Shown here: positions 42,973 to 53,956 of the stretch, piece by piece | Position numbering within the stretch: the first letter of the stretch is position 1 | How the letters are laid out: every line of letters begins with the position of its first letter | Notes under the pieces: model-generated | Databases searched by the model: none | What the model saw: the letters and a program-made list of their open reading frames with translations, nothing else | What the model was told of the DNA's origin: nothing | Made by a program: the position numbers and the translations under genes | DNA from: Campylobacter concisus | GTDB lineage: Bacteria > Campylobacterota > Campylobacteria > Campylobacterales > Campylobacteraceae | Length of the DNA: 64,000 nt | NCBI RefSeq assembly: GCF_003048835.2 | Contig: NZ_CP060705.1 | Location: 1,674,001-1,738,000 of the forward strand | Reading direction: 5' to 3'

Positions 42973-45900
42973 AATATTTCTCGCTTAGATACTCTTGTAA
43001 GCTTTTTACCTCAAGTGCTTTGCCAGTTTGAACTGTGCTTAGCGACTTGGCAGCTGCGAGTGCTGCACGGATCGTTGTAAAATATGGAATTTTAAATCTA
43101 AGTACATTTTGGCGGATCTTTTTGCCGTCATCCACGCTTGATTTTGTATCGCTTGTATTTATAACAAGTGCTATGTCGCCATTTTTTAGTCTATCTTCGA
43201 CGTTTGGTCTGCCCTCGCTTATCTTATAGACAAACTCGGCTTCGACGCCAGCTTCGGTTAAAATTTTATGCGTTCCACCAGTTGCGATGACGCTAAAGCC
43301 AAGCGCTATGAGATCTCTTGCAAGGTCTGGTGCGTAAGATTTATCAGCGTCAGCTAGCGTTAAAAATACCCTGCCTTTGCTTGGCAAAGTGTTGCTCGCA
43401 GCGATCTGGCTCTTTGCAAATGAGCTTGCAAAGTCGTGGCTGATACCCATGACCTCGCCCGTGCTCTTCATCTCAGGGCCAAGGATGAGATCGGCGCCAC
43501 TTAGCTTGTTAAACGGCAGCACGCACTCTTTTACGCTAACATGCGAGCTCACACGAGGTTTTAAGATGTCGCCATCTTCATAAACGACCTTGTAATCATC
43601 ATAAAATTTAAGTGCCTCACGTAAATTTCCCTGCCACATAACTCTTGTCGCCACCTTTGCCATAGGCACGCCAGTGGCCTTGCTCACAAATGGCACAGTC
43701 CTGCTCGCGCGAGGATTTACCTCGATCATATAAAGCTCGTTTTCATAGATGGCAAACTGGATATTCATAAGGCCAACAACGCCTAAATTTAGCGCGATAT
43801 CTCTGGTTTGCCTCTCCACTTTTTTTATCATTTCATCACTTAAGCTTATCGGTGGCAATATGCAAGCTGAGTCTCCAGAGTGAATTCCAGCCTCCTCGAT
43901 ATGCTCCATTATCGCACCTATATAGACCTCTTTGCCGTCACATATCGCGTCCACGTCGAGCTCTTTTGCGTCTTGTAAAAATTTATCAAGTAGCACTGGC
44001 GAGTGGTTGCTAACCTTTACCGCCTCGCTCATATACTCTTTTAGCTCACTCTCGTTATGCACCCTTCTCATTGCTCTACCACCTAAAACGTAGCTTGGAC
44101 GAACAAGCACTGGGTAGCCGATAGTAGCAGCCTTTTGCAAGGCTTCTTCTAGGCTAGTGGCGGTGTCATTTTTAGGCTGAAGGACGCCTATTTTATTTAT
44201 AAATTCGCTAAATTTCTTTCTATCTTCGGCCACGTCGATCACTCTTGCGGTTGTGCCGATGATCTTAGCGCCGATCACGCTTAGGCGTTTTGCAAATTTA
44301 AGCGGAGTTTGACCGCCAAAATGCACGATCACGCCGTCTGGCTTTTCACGCTCGATGACTGATCTAACGTGCTCAAAATCGATCGGCTCAAAATACAAAA
44401 TATCGCTGGTGTCGTAGTCGGTTGAGACGGTTTCTGGGTTGCAGTTGTACATTATCGTTTTTATGCCAAGGTCTCTTAGGGCGTAGCTTGCATGCACGCA
44501 GCAGTAGTCAAACTCTATGCCCTGGCCGATCCTATTTGGTCCGCCGCCTATTATCATCACTTTTTTAGCGTCTTTTACAGGTTCTTTTTTAGGAAATTTA
44601 GTGATATTTGTGGTTGAGTAAAGATACGGAGTGAGCGCCTTAAACTCGCCCGCACAAGTATCAACCTCGTTGTATTCAAGCTCGATGCCAAGCTTTTGCC
44701 TAGCAAAATAGATATCATTTTGGCTAAGCTCAAGATCGTCTTTTTCATTTATAAGCACAGCTATCATCTTGTCTGAAAAGCCCATACTTTTGGCCTCTCG
44801 CAGTAGCTCTTCGTTGTTTAAGATATCCATGTCGATCTTATCTTCAAATTTAACTATCTCATAAATTTGCTCCAAAAACCAAGGATCGATCTTGCTAAAC
44901 TCATGCACCTCAGCCACACTAAAGCCATCTCTAAAAGCTTGTGCTAGATATAAAATTCTTCTCTCATTTGCATTTCTGATGCCATAAATCAAAGCGTTTT
45001 TCTCTAGGCTAAGGCTATTAAATCCGCAAAGATCACGCTCTAGGCTACAAAGCGCCTTTTGGATACTCTCTTTAAATGTCCTACCTATCGCCATAACCTC
45101 GCCAACTGACTTCATCGCAGTGCCTAGATATGGGTTTGATCCTGGGAATTTCTCAAATGTAAAGCGTGGGATCTTTGTCACGATATAATCAATCACCGGC
45201 TCAAAGCTAGCAGGCGTGCCAGTGATGTCGTTTTTGATCTCATCTAGGCTAAAACCAACTGCTAGAAGTGTCGCGACCTTTGCGATAGGGTAGCCAGTAG
45301 CTTTACTGGCAAGCGCCGAGCTTCGGCTAACGCGTGGGTTCATCTCGATAACGATCATACGGCCAGTTTTTGGGTCTATGGCAAACTGCACGTTGCTGCC
45401 GCCAGTATCAACGCCTATCTCGCGAAGTATGGCAAAGCTAGCGTCACGCATAGCCTGATACTCTTTATCTGTGAGTGTGAGTGCTGGTGCGACTGTGATG
45501 CTATCTCCTGTATGCACGCCCATTGGGTCGAAATTTTCGATCGAGCAGACGATGATGCAGTTGTCATTTCTATCTCTGATGACCTCCATCTCGTACTCTT
45601 TCCAGCCAAGCAAGCTCTCTTCTATCAAAATTTCATGTATCGGGCTTGCATCAAGGCCGGTGTTGGCTAGCTCTTTAAATTCGTCCATATTATAAGCCAC
45701 ACCACTTCCTGCGCCACCAAGCGTGTAGCTAGCTCTTATGATGAGTGGAAAGCCTATCTCGTTTGCCGCATTTAGCGCGTCGTCCATATTGTAGGCATAT
45801 CTACTCTCAGGCAAGTCCATGCCGATCTTTTGCATAGTCGCTTTAAAAATTTGTCTATCTTCGCCCTTTTTTATCGCTTCTGGGTTTGCACCAAGAAATT

Positions 45901-46237
45901 TAACATCCTTTAAAAGGCCGCTCTCAAAGACCTCCATAGCGGCATTTAGCGCCACTTGACCGCCCATAGTTGGCAAGATAGCATCAATATTTTCTTTTTC
46001 GATGATCTTTAAAATGCTATCTTTTGTGATAGGCTCTATATACGTTGCGTCAGCGAAATTTGGGTCAGTCATAATGGTGGCTGGGTTTGAGTTGATGAGC
46101 ACTACGCGGTATCCAAGCTCTTTTAGCGTCTTGGCTGCTTGCGTGCCTGAGTAGTCAAATTCGCAGGCTTGACCGATGACGATAGGGCCTGAGCCGATTA
46201 GTAAAATGGTATTTATATCTGTTCTTTTTGGCATCAT
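42971..46237 (-). CDS. carB: Carbamoyl-phosphate synthase large subunit
   Basis: 1088 aa. Two ATP-grasp halves: N-terminal with [23 protein letters not shown] and [11 protein letters not shown]-terminal with [23 protein letters not shown] and SYVLGGRAM; then the allosteric MGS-like domain from about 940 (ATGGTHKIL). Makes carbamoyl phosphate for arginine and pyrimidines. ATG overlaps the mreC stop by 4 nt, an unusual coupling of pyrimidine/arginine synthesis with cell-shape genes. SD AAAGGA. Confidence 0.97.
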   Translation of the reverse strand: MMPKRTDINTILLIGSGPIVIGQACEFDYSGTQAAKTLKELGYRVVLINSNPATIMTDPNFADATYIEPITKDSILKIIEKENIDAILPTMGGQVALNAAMEVFESGLLKDVKFLGANPEAIKKGEDRQIFKATMQKIGMDLPESRYAYNMDDALNAANEIGFPLIIRASYTLGGAGSGVAYNMDEFKELANTGLDASPIHEILIEESLLGWKEYEMEVIRDRNDNCIIVCSIENFDPMGVHTGDSITVAPALTLTDKEYQAMRDASFAILREIGVDTGGSNVQFAIDPKTGRMIVIEMNPRVSRSSALASKATGYPIAKVATLLAVGFSLDEIKNDITGTPASFEPVIDYIVTKIPRFTFEKFPGSNPYLGTAMKSVGEVMAIGRTFKESIQKALCSLERDLCGFNSLSLEKNALIYGIRNANERRILYLAQAFRDGFSVAEVHEFSKIDPWFLEQIYEIVKFEDKIDMDILNNEELLREAKSMGFSDKMIAVLINEKDDLELSQNDIYFARQKLGIELEYNEVDTCAGEFKALTPYLYSTTNITKFPKKEPVKDAKKVMIIGGGPNRIGQGIEFDYCCVHASYALRDLGIKTIMYNCNPETVSTDYDTSDILYFEPIDFEHVRSVIEREKPDGVIVHFGGQTPLKFAKRLSVIGAKIIGTTARVIDVAEDRKKFSEFINKIGVLQPKNDTATSLEEALQKAATIGYPVLVRPSYVLGGRAMRRVHNESELKEYMSEAVKVSNHSPVLLDKFLQDAKELDVDAICDGKEVYIGAIMEHIEEAGIHSGDSACILPPISLSDEMIKKVERQTRDIALNLGVVGLMNIQFAIYENELYMIEVNPRASRTVPFVSKATGVPMAKVATRVMWQGNLREALKFYDDYKVVYEDGDILKPRVSSHVSVKECVLPFNKLSGADLILGPEMKSTGEVMGISHDFASSFAKSQIAASNTLPSKGRVFLTLADADKSYAPDLARDLIALGFSVIATGGTHKILTEAGVEAEFVYKISEGRPNVEDRLKNGDIALVINTSDTKSSVDDGKKIRQNVLRFKIPYFTTIRAALAAAKSLSTVQTGKALEVKSLQEYLSEKY

Positions 46238-46989
46238 TTTTCCTTTGTTACAACGTATAGGTAGTTTGGTATGTTTAGCTTCGCATAGGGCTCAACTATC
46301 ACGCTTTGATAGGAGCTCTCTTTTAAAATTTTACTCACGCGCCCTACTGGCACTCCACTAAAAAATATCCCGTCAAGCCCGCTCGTAAAGACCTCGTCGC
46401 CCTCTTTTGGGCTGAGCCATTGTGGGATAAATTTCACCATTATTTGGCCTTGATTTCCATGCGCGACGCCTGGAATTTTCTCATTTCCTATATAGACTGC
46501 AAATATACTTTTTGGGTCATTTTGCAAGTAAGCTAGTGGCTTGCCGTCTTTTGCAATGACGATGCCAGCACTGCTTCCTTGATATATGAGACCGTAAATT
46601 TTATTTGGGTCGTATCCTTCAAACTCGCTTATCCAAATTTTATTATAATCCCCGATATGCACGTAACTAAGCCCTTTTACTAGCTTTACAGCTGGGGCGT
46701 AAGCGGTTGAGTTTTTATCTTTTAAAATTTGATTTAGCTCGTTTGCAAAAGTAGATAGAAGCGTGGCTGAACGCTCTAGCTCTTTGTTTTGCGCTCTTAG
46801 CCTTTCTATCTCGCTAGCCTGCCTAAAATATTCATTTATATAATCTTTCACGCTTTTGGCAAAATTGTCATATGAATTTATAGCGTAGTTGCTAAATTTG
46901 ATAGAGATGTTGCTTAAAATTTCGCCCTTAAACATCGAAGCGCCAGCAAGCAACGCTATAAAAACAAAAAGAACAATCTTACTCTTCAT
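46234..46989 (-). CDS. mreC: Rod shape-determining protein MreC
   Basis: 251 aa. N-terminal membrane helix (3-20), a coiled coil (about 45-85: [29 protein letters not shown]) and the beta-rich periplasmic domain ([33 protein letters not shown]). Part of the elongasome. Overlaps mreB by 11 nt. No mreD follows; carB comes next. Confidence 0.93.
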   Translation of the reverse strand: MKSKIVLFVFIALLAGASMFKGEILSNISIKFSNYAINSYDNFAKSVKDYINEYFRQASEIERLRAQNKELERSATLLSTFANELNQILKDKNSTAYAPAVKLVKGLSYVHIGDYNKIWISEFEGYDPNKIYGLIYQGSSAGIVIAKDGKPLAYLQNDPKSIFAVYIGNEKIPGVAHGNQGQIMVKFIPQWLSPKEGDEVFTSGLDGIFFSGVPVGRVSKILKESSYQSVIVEPYAKLNIPNYLYVVTKEK

Positions 46990-48016
46990 TTGTTAGCTGT
47001 TGTAAAAGTCCGATCTCTTGAAGTGCCTTGCCTGTACCCCTAGCAACAGCAAGAAGCGGCTCATCAGCTACAAATACTGGAAGTTTAACGATATCAGATA
47101 AGAACTTATCAAGCCCTCTAATAAGCGCCCCACCGCCAGTTAGCACGATACCAGTCTCCACAATATCGCCGGCAAGATCAGGCGGCATCATCTCAAGCAC
47201 GGTTTTAAGCGCGTCTGCGATCTCTTTTAGCGGCTCTCTCATCGCCTCTCTCACATCCTCGCTTGTTAGCTCAACCCTGCTTAAAAGACCGCTCACTTGG
47301 TCGCGTCCTTTTACCACTACGCTTAGCTCTTTTTCAAGCTGCACAGCAGAGCCCACAGCGATCTTTATCTCCTCGCCTGTTCTCTCGCCTATTAGTAAGT
47401 TGTATTTTTCTTTTATGTAATTAACTATGCTGCTATCTATCTTATCGCCAGCTGTGCGGATAGATTTTGATATTACCAGACCACCAAGTGAGACGACACC
47501 GATCTCAGTCGTACCACCGCCGATATCAACTACAAGGTTGCCTTGTGGCTCGCGAACTGGTAAATTTGCTCCGATAGCTGCTGCCATAGGCTCTTCTATC
47601 AAAAATACCTCTCTTGCACCAGCACTTAATGCGCTCTCTCTAACAGCCTTTCTCTCAACCTGAGTAAGTCCGTAAGGAACTGAGATGATGATCCTTGGGC
47701 GTAAGAAATTTTTCCTTCTATGAGTCTTTTCTATAAAGTAGCGTATCATCCTCTCTGTCATGTCAAAGTCCGCGATAACGCCATCTCTCATCGGTCTTAT
47801 CGCCTCGATGTCGCCAGGAGTTTTTCCCACCATCTCTTTTGCAGCGTGGCCGACTGCTAGAATTTTTTGTTTTCCATATTTTTCACGTCTTACTGCAACA
47901 ACCGATGGTTCATTTATGATTATTCCCTTATCTTTTACTAAAACCAAAGTGTTTGCCGTACCTAAATCTATACCCATATCACTTGAGAAAAAACCTATAA
48001 CCTGATCTAAAAACAT
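46979..48016 (-). CDS. mreB: Rod shape-determining protein MreB
   Basis: 345 aa actin homologue. Phosphate 1 loop MGIDLGTANTLV, PSVVAVRR, phosphate 2 region VDIGGGTTEIGVVSLGG, and the adenosine motif TGGGALIRGLDKF. Directs lateral cell-wall synthesis. Ten bases downstream of clpX, in one run lpxA-clpX-mreB-mreC-carB. Confidence 0.97.
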   Translation of the reverse strand: MFLDQVIGFFSSDMGIDLGTANTLVLVKDKGIIINEPSVVAVRREKYGKQKILAVGHAAKEMVGKTPGDIEAIRPMRDGVIADFDMTERMIRYFIEKTHRRKNFLRPRIIISVPYGLTQVERKAVRESALSAGAREVFLIEEPMAAAIGANLPVREPQGNLVVDIGGGTTEIGVVSLGGLVISKSIRTAGDKIDSSIVNYIKEKYNLLIGERTGEEIKIAVGSAVQLEKELSVVVKGRDQVSGLLSRVELTSEDVREAMREPLKEIADALKTVLEMMPPDLAGDIVETGIVLTGGGALIRGLDKFLSDIVKLPVFVADEPLLAVARGTGKALQEIGLLQQLTNEE

Positions 48017-48025
48017 CTATTTCCT

Positions 48026-49258
48026 TTACGCTGTTAATTTATTGTGCTTTACCAAAATCGGCTTTGCCTTGTCTTTTACCGTCTCTTTTGAGATCACGAT
48101 ATCGTAGTCTTTTAGCTCTGGCAGATCATACATTATATCTGTCATAAGCTCTTCCATTATGCTTCTAAGCCCTCTTGCTCCAGTCTTTCGCTCGATAGCA
48201 AGGCTCGCTATCTCTTCAAGCGCCTCATCATCAAATTTAAGTGTAGCACCATCGATCGCACAGAGCTTTTGATATTGTTTTAATATCGCATTTTTTGGCT
48301 CGGTCAAAATTTTAACCATATCCTCTTTTGTTATCTCATTTAAAGTAGCCACCACGTGAAGTCTGCCGATGAGCTCTGGGATGAGGCCGTATTTTACAAG
48401 ATCGTCTGGCTCAAGCAAGCTTAGTAAATTTTCTTTTTCATTTTTGCCACGTTTTTCTTGGTTAAAACCAAGTACATTTTTGCCAACCCTGCGCTCTATG
48501 ATGTCAAGAAGTCCGTCAAATGCACCGCCGCAAACAAATAAGATATTTGTCGTATCTATCTGGATAAAGTCTTGGTTTGGATGCTTTCTGCCGCCTTTTG
48601 GTGGGATATTTACAACACTTCCTTCGATGATCTTTAAAAGTGCTTGCTGCACGCCCTCACCTGAAACGTCTCTTGTGATGCTTCTGTTTTCGCTCATCCT
48701 AGCGATCTTGTCGATCTCATCTACAAAAACAATGCCCTGCTCTGCCTTTTTCACGTCGCCATTTGCAGCTTGCAAGAGCCTTGTAAGGATATTTTCAACG
48801 TCCTCGCCGACATATCCAGCCTCAGTTAGGCTTGTCGCGTCGCAAATCGCGATAGGCACGTCAAGAAATCTCGCCAAAGTCTGAGCCATCAACGTCTTGC
48901 CGCTTCCAGTTGGACCAACAAGCAAGATGTTTGACTTTGAAATTTCAGTGTCGTCTTTGATGTCGCTTTGTTTAAAAATTCTCTTATAGTGGTTATATAC
49001 GCCGACGCTAAAGACCTTTTTAGCCCTATCTTGGCCGATCACGTAGTTATCAAGTACCGCTTTTAGCTCCTTTGGAGTGAGCTTTTGATACTCTATCGCC
49101 TCATCGTTTTTACTCTCTTCTACACTCGTGTCACCATGTATCATGTCGTATGCGGCACTGATGCAATACTCGCATATATAGGCGTTTCCTTCGATATCTG
49201 CCAATAACCTTCTCTCAGCAGACTCAGCCTCGCCACAAAAATTACACTTTCTAGCCAT
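48026..49258 (-). CDS. clpX: ClpX ATPase subunit of the ClpXP protease
   Basis: 410 aa. N-terminal zinc-binding domain ([15 protein letters not shown] with second pair CEYC), Walker A GPTGSGKT, Walker [12 protein letters not shown], pore loop GYVGED and sensor [11 protein letters not shown]. Unfolds substrates for ClpP. The final base overlaps the lpxA stop region by one nt. Confidence 0.97.
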   Translation of the reverse strand: MARKCNFCGEAESAERRLLADIEGNAYICEYCISAAYDMIHGDTSVEESKNDEAIEYQKLTPKELKAVLDNYVIGQDRAKKVFSVGVYNHYKRIFKQSDIKDDTEISKSNILLVGPTGSGKTLMAQTLARFLDVPIAICDATSLTEAGYVGEDVENILTRLLQAANGDVKKAEQGIVFVDEIDKIARMSENRSITRDVSGEGVQQALLKIIEGSVVNIPPKGGRKHPNQDFIQIDTTNILFVCGGAFDGLLDIIERRVGKNVLGFNQEKRGKNEKENLLSLLEPDDLVKYGLIPELIGRLHVVATLNEITKEDMVKILTEPKNAILKQYQKLCAIDGATLKFDDEALEEIASLAIERKTGARGLRSIMEELMTDIMYDLPELKDYDIVISKETVKDKAKPILVKHNKLTA

Positions 49259-50046
49259 TAATCTCTTCCTTTTGCAAGCGGAATTCCTCTTGTCGTTTCT
49301 AATATAAATTTACACATTTTTTTAACATTTTCGTCGCTGGTTTTTGCGATCAGCTCGTTTGCTTGATCTTTTAGACTGATGCCTTGATTAAACAAAAATT
49401 TATAAGCGCGAACAAGCTCTTCAACCTGCTCTTTGTCAAATCTACGTCTGATACCAACTAAATTTAAGCTTCTTATATAGGCTCTGTTGCCCTCAGCTAG
49501 GCAAAATGGCACTACATCTTGACTTAGCGCACTTGCTCCTGCGACCATGCAGCTTTCCCCAACTCTAACAAACTGATGAATAGGCGTAAGACCGCCCACA
49601 ACAGCGTAGTCACCAAGCTCGACGTGGCCTGCTAGAGTTGCGTTATTTGCCAAAATGACGTTATTGCCGATGATACAGTCGTGTGCGATGTGAGAATATG
49701 CCATGATAAAGGCGTTATCGCCGATCCTTGTTATACCATCGCCCTTGTGCGTGCCTGAGTTTATCGTGCAAAACTCACGTATAGTTGCGTGCTCGCCGAT
49801 GATGACGCCAGTATCGACCTCATCTTTATAGCTGATATCTTGCGGGATGTCGCCCACGATGGCGTAGCTAAATACACGAGAGTTATCGCCGATCTTCGTC
49901 TTGCCAAGCACCCTTGCGCCTTGTTTTATCGTGACGTTGTTGCCAAGGACCGCATCTTTGCTCACAAATGCGTAGGCCTCGATATTTGCGTCATCTCCTA
50001 TTATCGCTCCATCTTCTATAACAGCTGTTTGGTGGATATTTTTCAT
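49258..50046 (-). CDS. lpxA: UDP-N-acetylglucosamine acyltransferase
   Basis: 262 aa. First step of lipid A synthesis. Left-handed beta-helix hexapeptide repeats ([30 protein letters not shown]), catalytic His in [20 protein letters not shown], and a C-terminal helical domain from about 190 ([12 protein letters not shown]). Follows fabZ by 26 bp, a classic lipid A gene order. Confidence 0.96.
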   Translation of the reverse strand: MKNIHQTAVIEDGAIIGDDANIEAYAFVSKDAVLGNNVTIKQGARVLGKTKIGDNSRVFSYAIVGDIPQDISYKDEVDTGVIIGEHATIREFCTINSGTHKGDGITRIGDNAFIMAYSHIAHDCIIGNNVILANNATLAGHVELGDYAVVGGLTPIHQFVRVGESCMVAGASALSQDVVPFCLAEGNRAYIRSLNLVGIRRRFDKEQVEELVRAYKFLFNQGISLKDQANELIAKTSDENVKKMCKFILETTRGIPLAKGRD

Positions 50047-50072
50047 TATTTCTCTTTTTCTTAAGCAAAAGC

Positions 50073-50519
50073 CTATTTATCGACTATCATCGCTTTAAGT
50101 TCAGCCTCGGCGCATAGCATGTCATCGACGTATGCTTTACCCTCAAGCACCCAGATATTGCCTTTGTGTTTTAATACATTTAATCTATACTCTAGCCTAT
50201 CTCCAGGGCGGACTGGATGGCGAAATTTAGCCCCATCTATGCTCATAAAATAGACCACTTTGTTTTCAATGCCAGCTTGATGCTCGTCACTCATACTCTT
50301 AAACGCTAGCACGCCGCCAGCTTGCGCCATACCCTCGATGATCATCACGCCAGGATAGATCGGGTGACCTGGGAAGTGCCCCTGAAATATCGGCTCGCCA
50401 ATGGTTACATTTTTATAAGCGACGATGTTTTTCGCAGGCTCTAGCTCGACAACTCTATCGATAAGCAAAAATGGAAATCTATGTGGGAGAATTTTTTGAA
50501 TTTCTACGACGTCTATCAC
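50073..50519 (-). CDS. fabZ: 3-hydroxyacyl-ACP dehydratase FabZ
   Basis: 148 aa hot-dog-fold enzyme of fatty-acid elongation, started at GTG (50519). [17 protein letters not shown] holds the catalytic His and [25 protein letters not shown] the Glu helix. First gene of the fabZ-lpxA-clpX-mreBC-carB run; the minus-strand TACAAT at 50556-50551 is a likely -10 box. Confidence 0.96.
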   Translation of the reverse strand: MIDVVEIQKILPHRFPFLLIDRVVELEPAKNIVAYKNVTIGEPIFQGHFPGHPIYPGVMIIEGMAQAGGVLAFKSMSDEHQAGIENKVVYFMSIDGAKFRHPVRPGDRLEYRLNVLKHKGNIWVLEGKAYVDDMLCAEAELKAMIVDK

Positions 50520-50550
50520 GTTTTAGCCTTAGTAATGTAAATTTTGGCAG

Positions 50551-50556
50551 ATTGTA
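50551..50556 (-). promoter_or_regulatory. -10 box before fabZ
   Basis: TACAAT on the minus strand, 32 bases upstream of the GTG start, in an otherwise gene-free 110-bp spacer. A plausible promoter for the long fabZ-to-carB transcript. Confidence 0.4.
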
Positions 50557-50604
50557 ACAAATTTATACTAAGAAAAAAATTATTAGCCTCTTTTAAAATC
50601 TCTG

Positions 50605-50631
50605 AAATTTAGCCTTAATAGGTCTAAATTT
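50605..50631 (-). terminator. Hairpin at the end of queH
   Basis: AAATTTAGCC (50605-50614) pairs with GGTCTAAATTT (50621-50631) with one bulge around TTAATA. The arm touches the queH stop codon. Followed on the minus strand by CAGAGATTTT. Confidence 0.55.
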
Positions 50632-51706
50632 AGCCCTCTAAAACCAAAATTTCTTCGCTGTCGTTGTAAAAAACAGCCTTTGCGTAAATTTCATAGCTGC
50701 CCTTTTTGACCTCGTCTAGGATGATGATAGGATTTTGTGAAAACTCCCCGCTTATATTGCGGCGAAATTTCATCTCCGCTCTAAGCTCAAGCGGCTTTTT
50801 ACAAAGCTCATCAACGCTTTTAAATTTGCTATTTGTAAATTTATTAAAGCGCTCTATACTCATAAATATCGTGCCCTCTTTTAGCTCATCGTCCATTTCG
50901 CAGTCAAGCTCCACATTTAGCTTTAAGCTCTCTCTTTTAAAGCCAGAGTAGAGCACAAAGTAGCTTGGCACCACGGCGCTTTGAAATTTTACGCTTGCGC
51001 GCAAAAGGCGGTAGTTTAAAAATCGCCTTCTAAAAAGGTGAAATTTCTCACCTCTCGCCTCGCACTCACGCACCTTTTTGTAAAGCGCAAGCCTAGCTTC
51101 TATGCTTCCATAAAGTGCTCTTGCGTGTAGTTCGCTCATTAGCTCACTTTGGGGCAAATTTTGCGAGTCACGCTGTTTTTTTAGCGCAAAGACGCAGCCG
51201 CAGTAGTTTTGGTGATAGAGCTTGTCTTTTTTAGCGAGGATAAACTGCTCGCTTGTGCCGCCATTTTTTCTATAATCAACCGCAACCACCTCCAAATTTG
51301 AGCCAGCCACCGCCTCATCAAGCGCCTTTTTAAGTTGAGAAAAGTCCTTTTTTGGGCTCATCAAAAGTGTCGTTGTGATCTTGCCTAGACCTAGTTCAAG
51401 CGCCTTTTTAGCAGAGTCTTTCATGCGAAAATCAAAGCAGTATTCGCACCTTTTGCCCTTTTCTGGTTCATCTTCAAGTCCTTTTGTGCCACCAAGCCAC
51501 GCTTCGTAGTCGTATTCGCCACATATTAGCTTGATGCCTAGCTTCTCGCAGCTTCGCTTCACGTCCTCAAAACGCAGTAAAAATTCACTATATGGATGTA
51601 TGTTTGGATCGTAAAAATAGCCTACTATTCGCTCATTTGGGTAATCTTTTCGTAGACGCCCTAAAAAGTAGTGGCTATCGACTGAGCAGCAGATATGAAC
51701 TAGCAA
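50630..51706 (-). CDS. queH: Epoxyqueuosine reductase QueH
   Basis: 358 aa. Cys pair Cys6-Cys7 in LVHICCSVDSHYFL and RCEYCFDFRM (Cys87, Cys90) supply the four-cysteine Fe-S/redox set of QueH (old DUF208), and TTTLLMSPKKDF follows. Last step of queuosine synthesis in tRNA. The family domain covers about residues 1-185; the remaining 170 residues have no motif I recognise and include RRRFLNYRLLRASVKF. Confidence 0.88.
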   Translation of the reverse strand: MLVHICCSVDSHYFLGRLRKDYPNERIVGYFYDPNIHPYSEFLLRFEDVKRSCEKLGIKLICGEYDYEAWLGGTKGLEDEPEKGKRCEYCFDFRMKDSAKKALELGLGKITTTLLMSPKKDFSQLKKALDEAVAGSNLEVVAVDYRKNGGTSEQFILAKKDKLYHQNYCGCVFALKKQRDSQNLPQSELMSELHARALYGSIEARLALYKKVRECEARGEKFHLFRRRFLNYRLLRASVKFQSAVVPSYFVLYSGFKRESLKLNVELDCEMDDELKEGTIFMSIERFNKFTNSKFKSVDELCKKPLELRAEMKFRRNISGEFSQNPIIILDEVKKGSYEIYAKAVFYNDSEEILVLEG

Positions 51707-51732
51707 ATTTGACCTTTTTTGCTTGCATTATA

Positions 51733-52482
51733 TCAAAGTTTGCCCTCATAAAATTTAGCCGCGTCGAGGTATTTTTTAAGGACATTTTGGCTTGTGATAT
51801 CCTCAAATTTACCCCACGCCACTTGCTTGCCAGATTCGATTATTAGCACCTTTTGCGCTATCTTCATCGCACTTAAAATATCGTGCGTTATGAAAATTAT
51901 GCTGATCTTTTCATCTAGGCTTAAAAGCAAATTTATGATCTTTTGCTTTGTTACGTTGTCAAGTCCGCTTATTATCTCGTCGCAGATTAAAATTTTTGGT
52001 TTTGAAAGAAGTGCGAGCAATATCCCAACCCTTGTCGCCTCACCGCCACTTAGTTGTGATGGATATTTGCCTAAAATTTCATCTTTTAAATTTAAATTTC
52101 CCATTAGCTCTTTAAGCTCATTTTCGCCAAAGCTAAGCTTAAGATATGATCTTACATGAGCGATCGCGGTTTTTACTTTTAGCGCTGGATTTAGGGCTTG
52201 TTTTTGGTTTTGCAAGATATATCTGATATCTTTTTTTAGCTCATTTTTGTCCGTGATCTCTTCATTATTTATATAAATTTTGCCCCCACTTTTTGGCTCG
52301 CTAAATGATATAAGCTTTGCAAGCGTGCTTTTGCCACTGCCACTTTGCCCCAAAATGGCTAAATTTTCGCCATCATCAAGCTCGCAACTTACCCCCTCTA
52401 AAAGGTGCAAAACTTCAGCTCTAGCGTTAAAATGCTCCTTAAAGCTTAAACTTTTTGAGACGTTTTCAAGCCTGATTTTCAC
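51733..52482 (-). CDS. nikV: Nickel/peptide ABC transporter ATPase 2
   Basis: 249 aa from a GTG at 52482 (AAAGGA upstream); the frame runs to 52524 inside the previous gene. Walker A GQSGSGKST, Q-loop ILQNQKQALNP, signature LSGGEATR, Walker B ILICDEIISGLD and ITHDILS. OppF/NikE type. Last gene of a five-gene transporter; overlaps the other ATPase by 4 nt. Name follows the C. jejuni nikZYXWV order. Confidence 0.75.
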   Translation of the reverse strand: MKIRLENVSKSLSFKEHFNARAEVLHLLEGVSCELDDGENLAILGQSGSGKSTLAKLISFSEPKSGGKIYINNEEITDKNELKKDIRYILQNQKQALNPALKVKTAIAHVRSYLKLSFGENELKELMGNLNLKDEILGKYPSQLSGGEATRVGILLALLSKPKILICDEIISGLDNVTKQKIINLLLSLDEKISIIFITHDILSAMKIAQKVLIIESGKQVAWGKFEDITSQNVLKKYLDAAKFYEGKL

Positions 52483-53159
52483 GCATTTTCCTTTAAATTT
52501 AACCGCCCATCTCTCATCTGCCAAATTTCATCACTAAGATAGCTTGTCAGCGCCTCATCGTGCGAGATAAAGATGACGCTCATCTTGCCCTTTAAACTCT
52601 CTAAGATGCCCGCCACGTGGCTACCGCTAATGCTATCAAGCCCGCTTGTTATCTCGTCGCAGATTAGGATTTTTGGCTTTAAGCAAAGCGCAAGAGCGAT
52701 CTGCACACGGCTCGCCTCGCCGCCACTTAGCTCGTATGAGTATTTGTGCCAGATGAGATTTGCATTATCTAGCCCAAACTCCCTAAAATAAGCAAATGCA
52801 AGCTCTTTATTTGATTTATTATCGCCACCAAGATAGGCGTTAAAGTGATCACCCACGTTTAAGAGCGGATGAAGGCTTGCAACTGAGTTTTGAAAGATGA
52901 GCGCAGCGACCTTTTTTCGGTGCTCTTTTAGCTCATTTTGGCTAAGTTTTAAGATATCTTTTTTATAAATGCTAAATTTATCCGCCCTCACTCTAAAATC
53001 ATCATCAAAAAGCCTTATTAAACTCTTTGCAAAGAGCGATTTGCCACTGCCACTTGCACCCGTGATACCTATAAATTTACCCTCGCTCATGCTAAAATCA
53101 AGCTCACGCAAAAGCTTTTTATCCTTATAAAAAACGTTTAAATTTTTAATCTCTATCAT
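52479..53159 (-). CDS. nikW: Nickel/peptide ABC transporter ATPase 1
   Basis: 226 aa from the ATG at 53159, which shares ATGA with the upstream permease stop; a longer frame to 53255 lies within that gene. Walker A GASGSGKSL, LIFQNSVASLHPLLNVG, signature LSGGEASR, Walker B ILICDEITSGLDS. OppD/NikD type but shorter than most, as it lacks the C-terminal oligopeptide domain with the Fe-S-like cysteines. Confidence 0.77.
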   Translation of the reverse strand: MIEIKNLNVFYKDKKLLRELDFSMSEGKFIGITGASGSGKSLFAKSLIRLFDDDFRVRADKFSIYKKDILKLSQNELKEHRKKVAALIFQNSVASLHPLLNVGDHFNAYLGGDNKSNKELAFAYFREFGLDNANLIWHKYSYELSGGEASRVQIALALCLKPKILICDEITSGLDSISGSHVAGILESLKGKMSVIFISHDEALTSYLSDEIWQMRDGRLNLKENA

Positions 53160-53956
53160 ATTTTTATATTGCCATTTTTTGAATTTGACGTGATGATCGA
53201 GGTTGCAAGGATGAGCAAAAAGAGCGTCACGCCAGGGAAAAGCACCATCCACCAAGAGCCCAGAAAAAGCGCCTCTTTGCTCTCATTTAGCATGATGCCA
53301 AGGCTTATTTTATTTGCGTCGCTACCCACGCCAAAAAAGCCAAGCGTGGCCTCCATGACGACCGCGTTTATCGCGTTTATGCCAAAGATGCTAATTATTA
53401 AATGCTTTAAATTTGGCAAAATTTCAAAGCAGATAAGGCTAAATTTACTAGCCCCGTTTATCACGGCTTGCTCGGCGTAGTCGCACTTTTTACTAAGTCT
53501 TAAATTTTGCATAAAAACTTTTGCGCCCTGCATAAAGGAGCAAATGGCGATGATAAAAGAGGTTATGAGCAGATCTCCGCTACTAAATGAGCTAAAAAGC
53601 ATGATAAAAACGATGTTTGGGATACTTAAAAAGGCATCAAGTCCCTTGTCAAAAAGGCTCTCGCAAATCCTGCTCTTGCTTGTGCCAAAATACGCGTAGA
53701 TGAGCGAGAAAAGCGTCGTTAAAAAGCCAGCTAAAAGCAAGATAAGAAGCGAGTTTTTAAGCGCGTAGGCCACTCTTATGAGATTGTCCCTGCCTAGGAT
53801 GTCAGTGCCAAAGATATGCTCGCTACTTGGGGCTAAATTTACCGCCATAAAATCAGTGAAATTTGGCTCAAATTTAGAAAAAAATGGCGTCACAAAGGCA
53901 AATGTGACAAGCACCAAAAAGACAAAACAGGCTAAGAAAAATATGACTTTTCTCAT
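53156..53956 (-). CDS. nikX: Nickel/peptide ABC transporter permease (DppC type)
   Basis: 266 aa. One N-terminal helix, then five more (six in all). HIFGTDILGRDNLIRVAYALKNSL and the EAA-loop SKFSLICFEILPNLKHLIISIF identify a DppC/NikC permease. Overlaps the upstream permease by 4 nt. Confidence 0.8.
   Translation of the reverse strand: MRKVIFFLACFVFLVLVTFAFVTPFFSKFEPNFTDFMAVNLAPSSEHIFGTDILGRDNLIRVAYALKNSLLILLLAGFLTTLFSLIYAYFGTSKSRICESLFDKGLDAFLSIPNIVFIMLFSSFSSGDLLITSFIIAICSFMQGAKVFMQNLRLSKKCDYAEQAVINGASKFSLICFEILPNLKHLIISIFGINAINAVVMEATLGFFGVGSDANKISLGIMLNESKEALFLGSWWMVLFPGVTLFLLILATSIITSNSKNGNIKI

Noticed and set aside
48369..48884. 171-codon open frame opposite clpX
   Set aside because: Antisense shadow; clpX is complete and certain.
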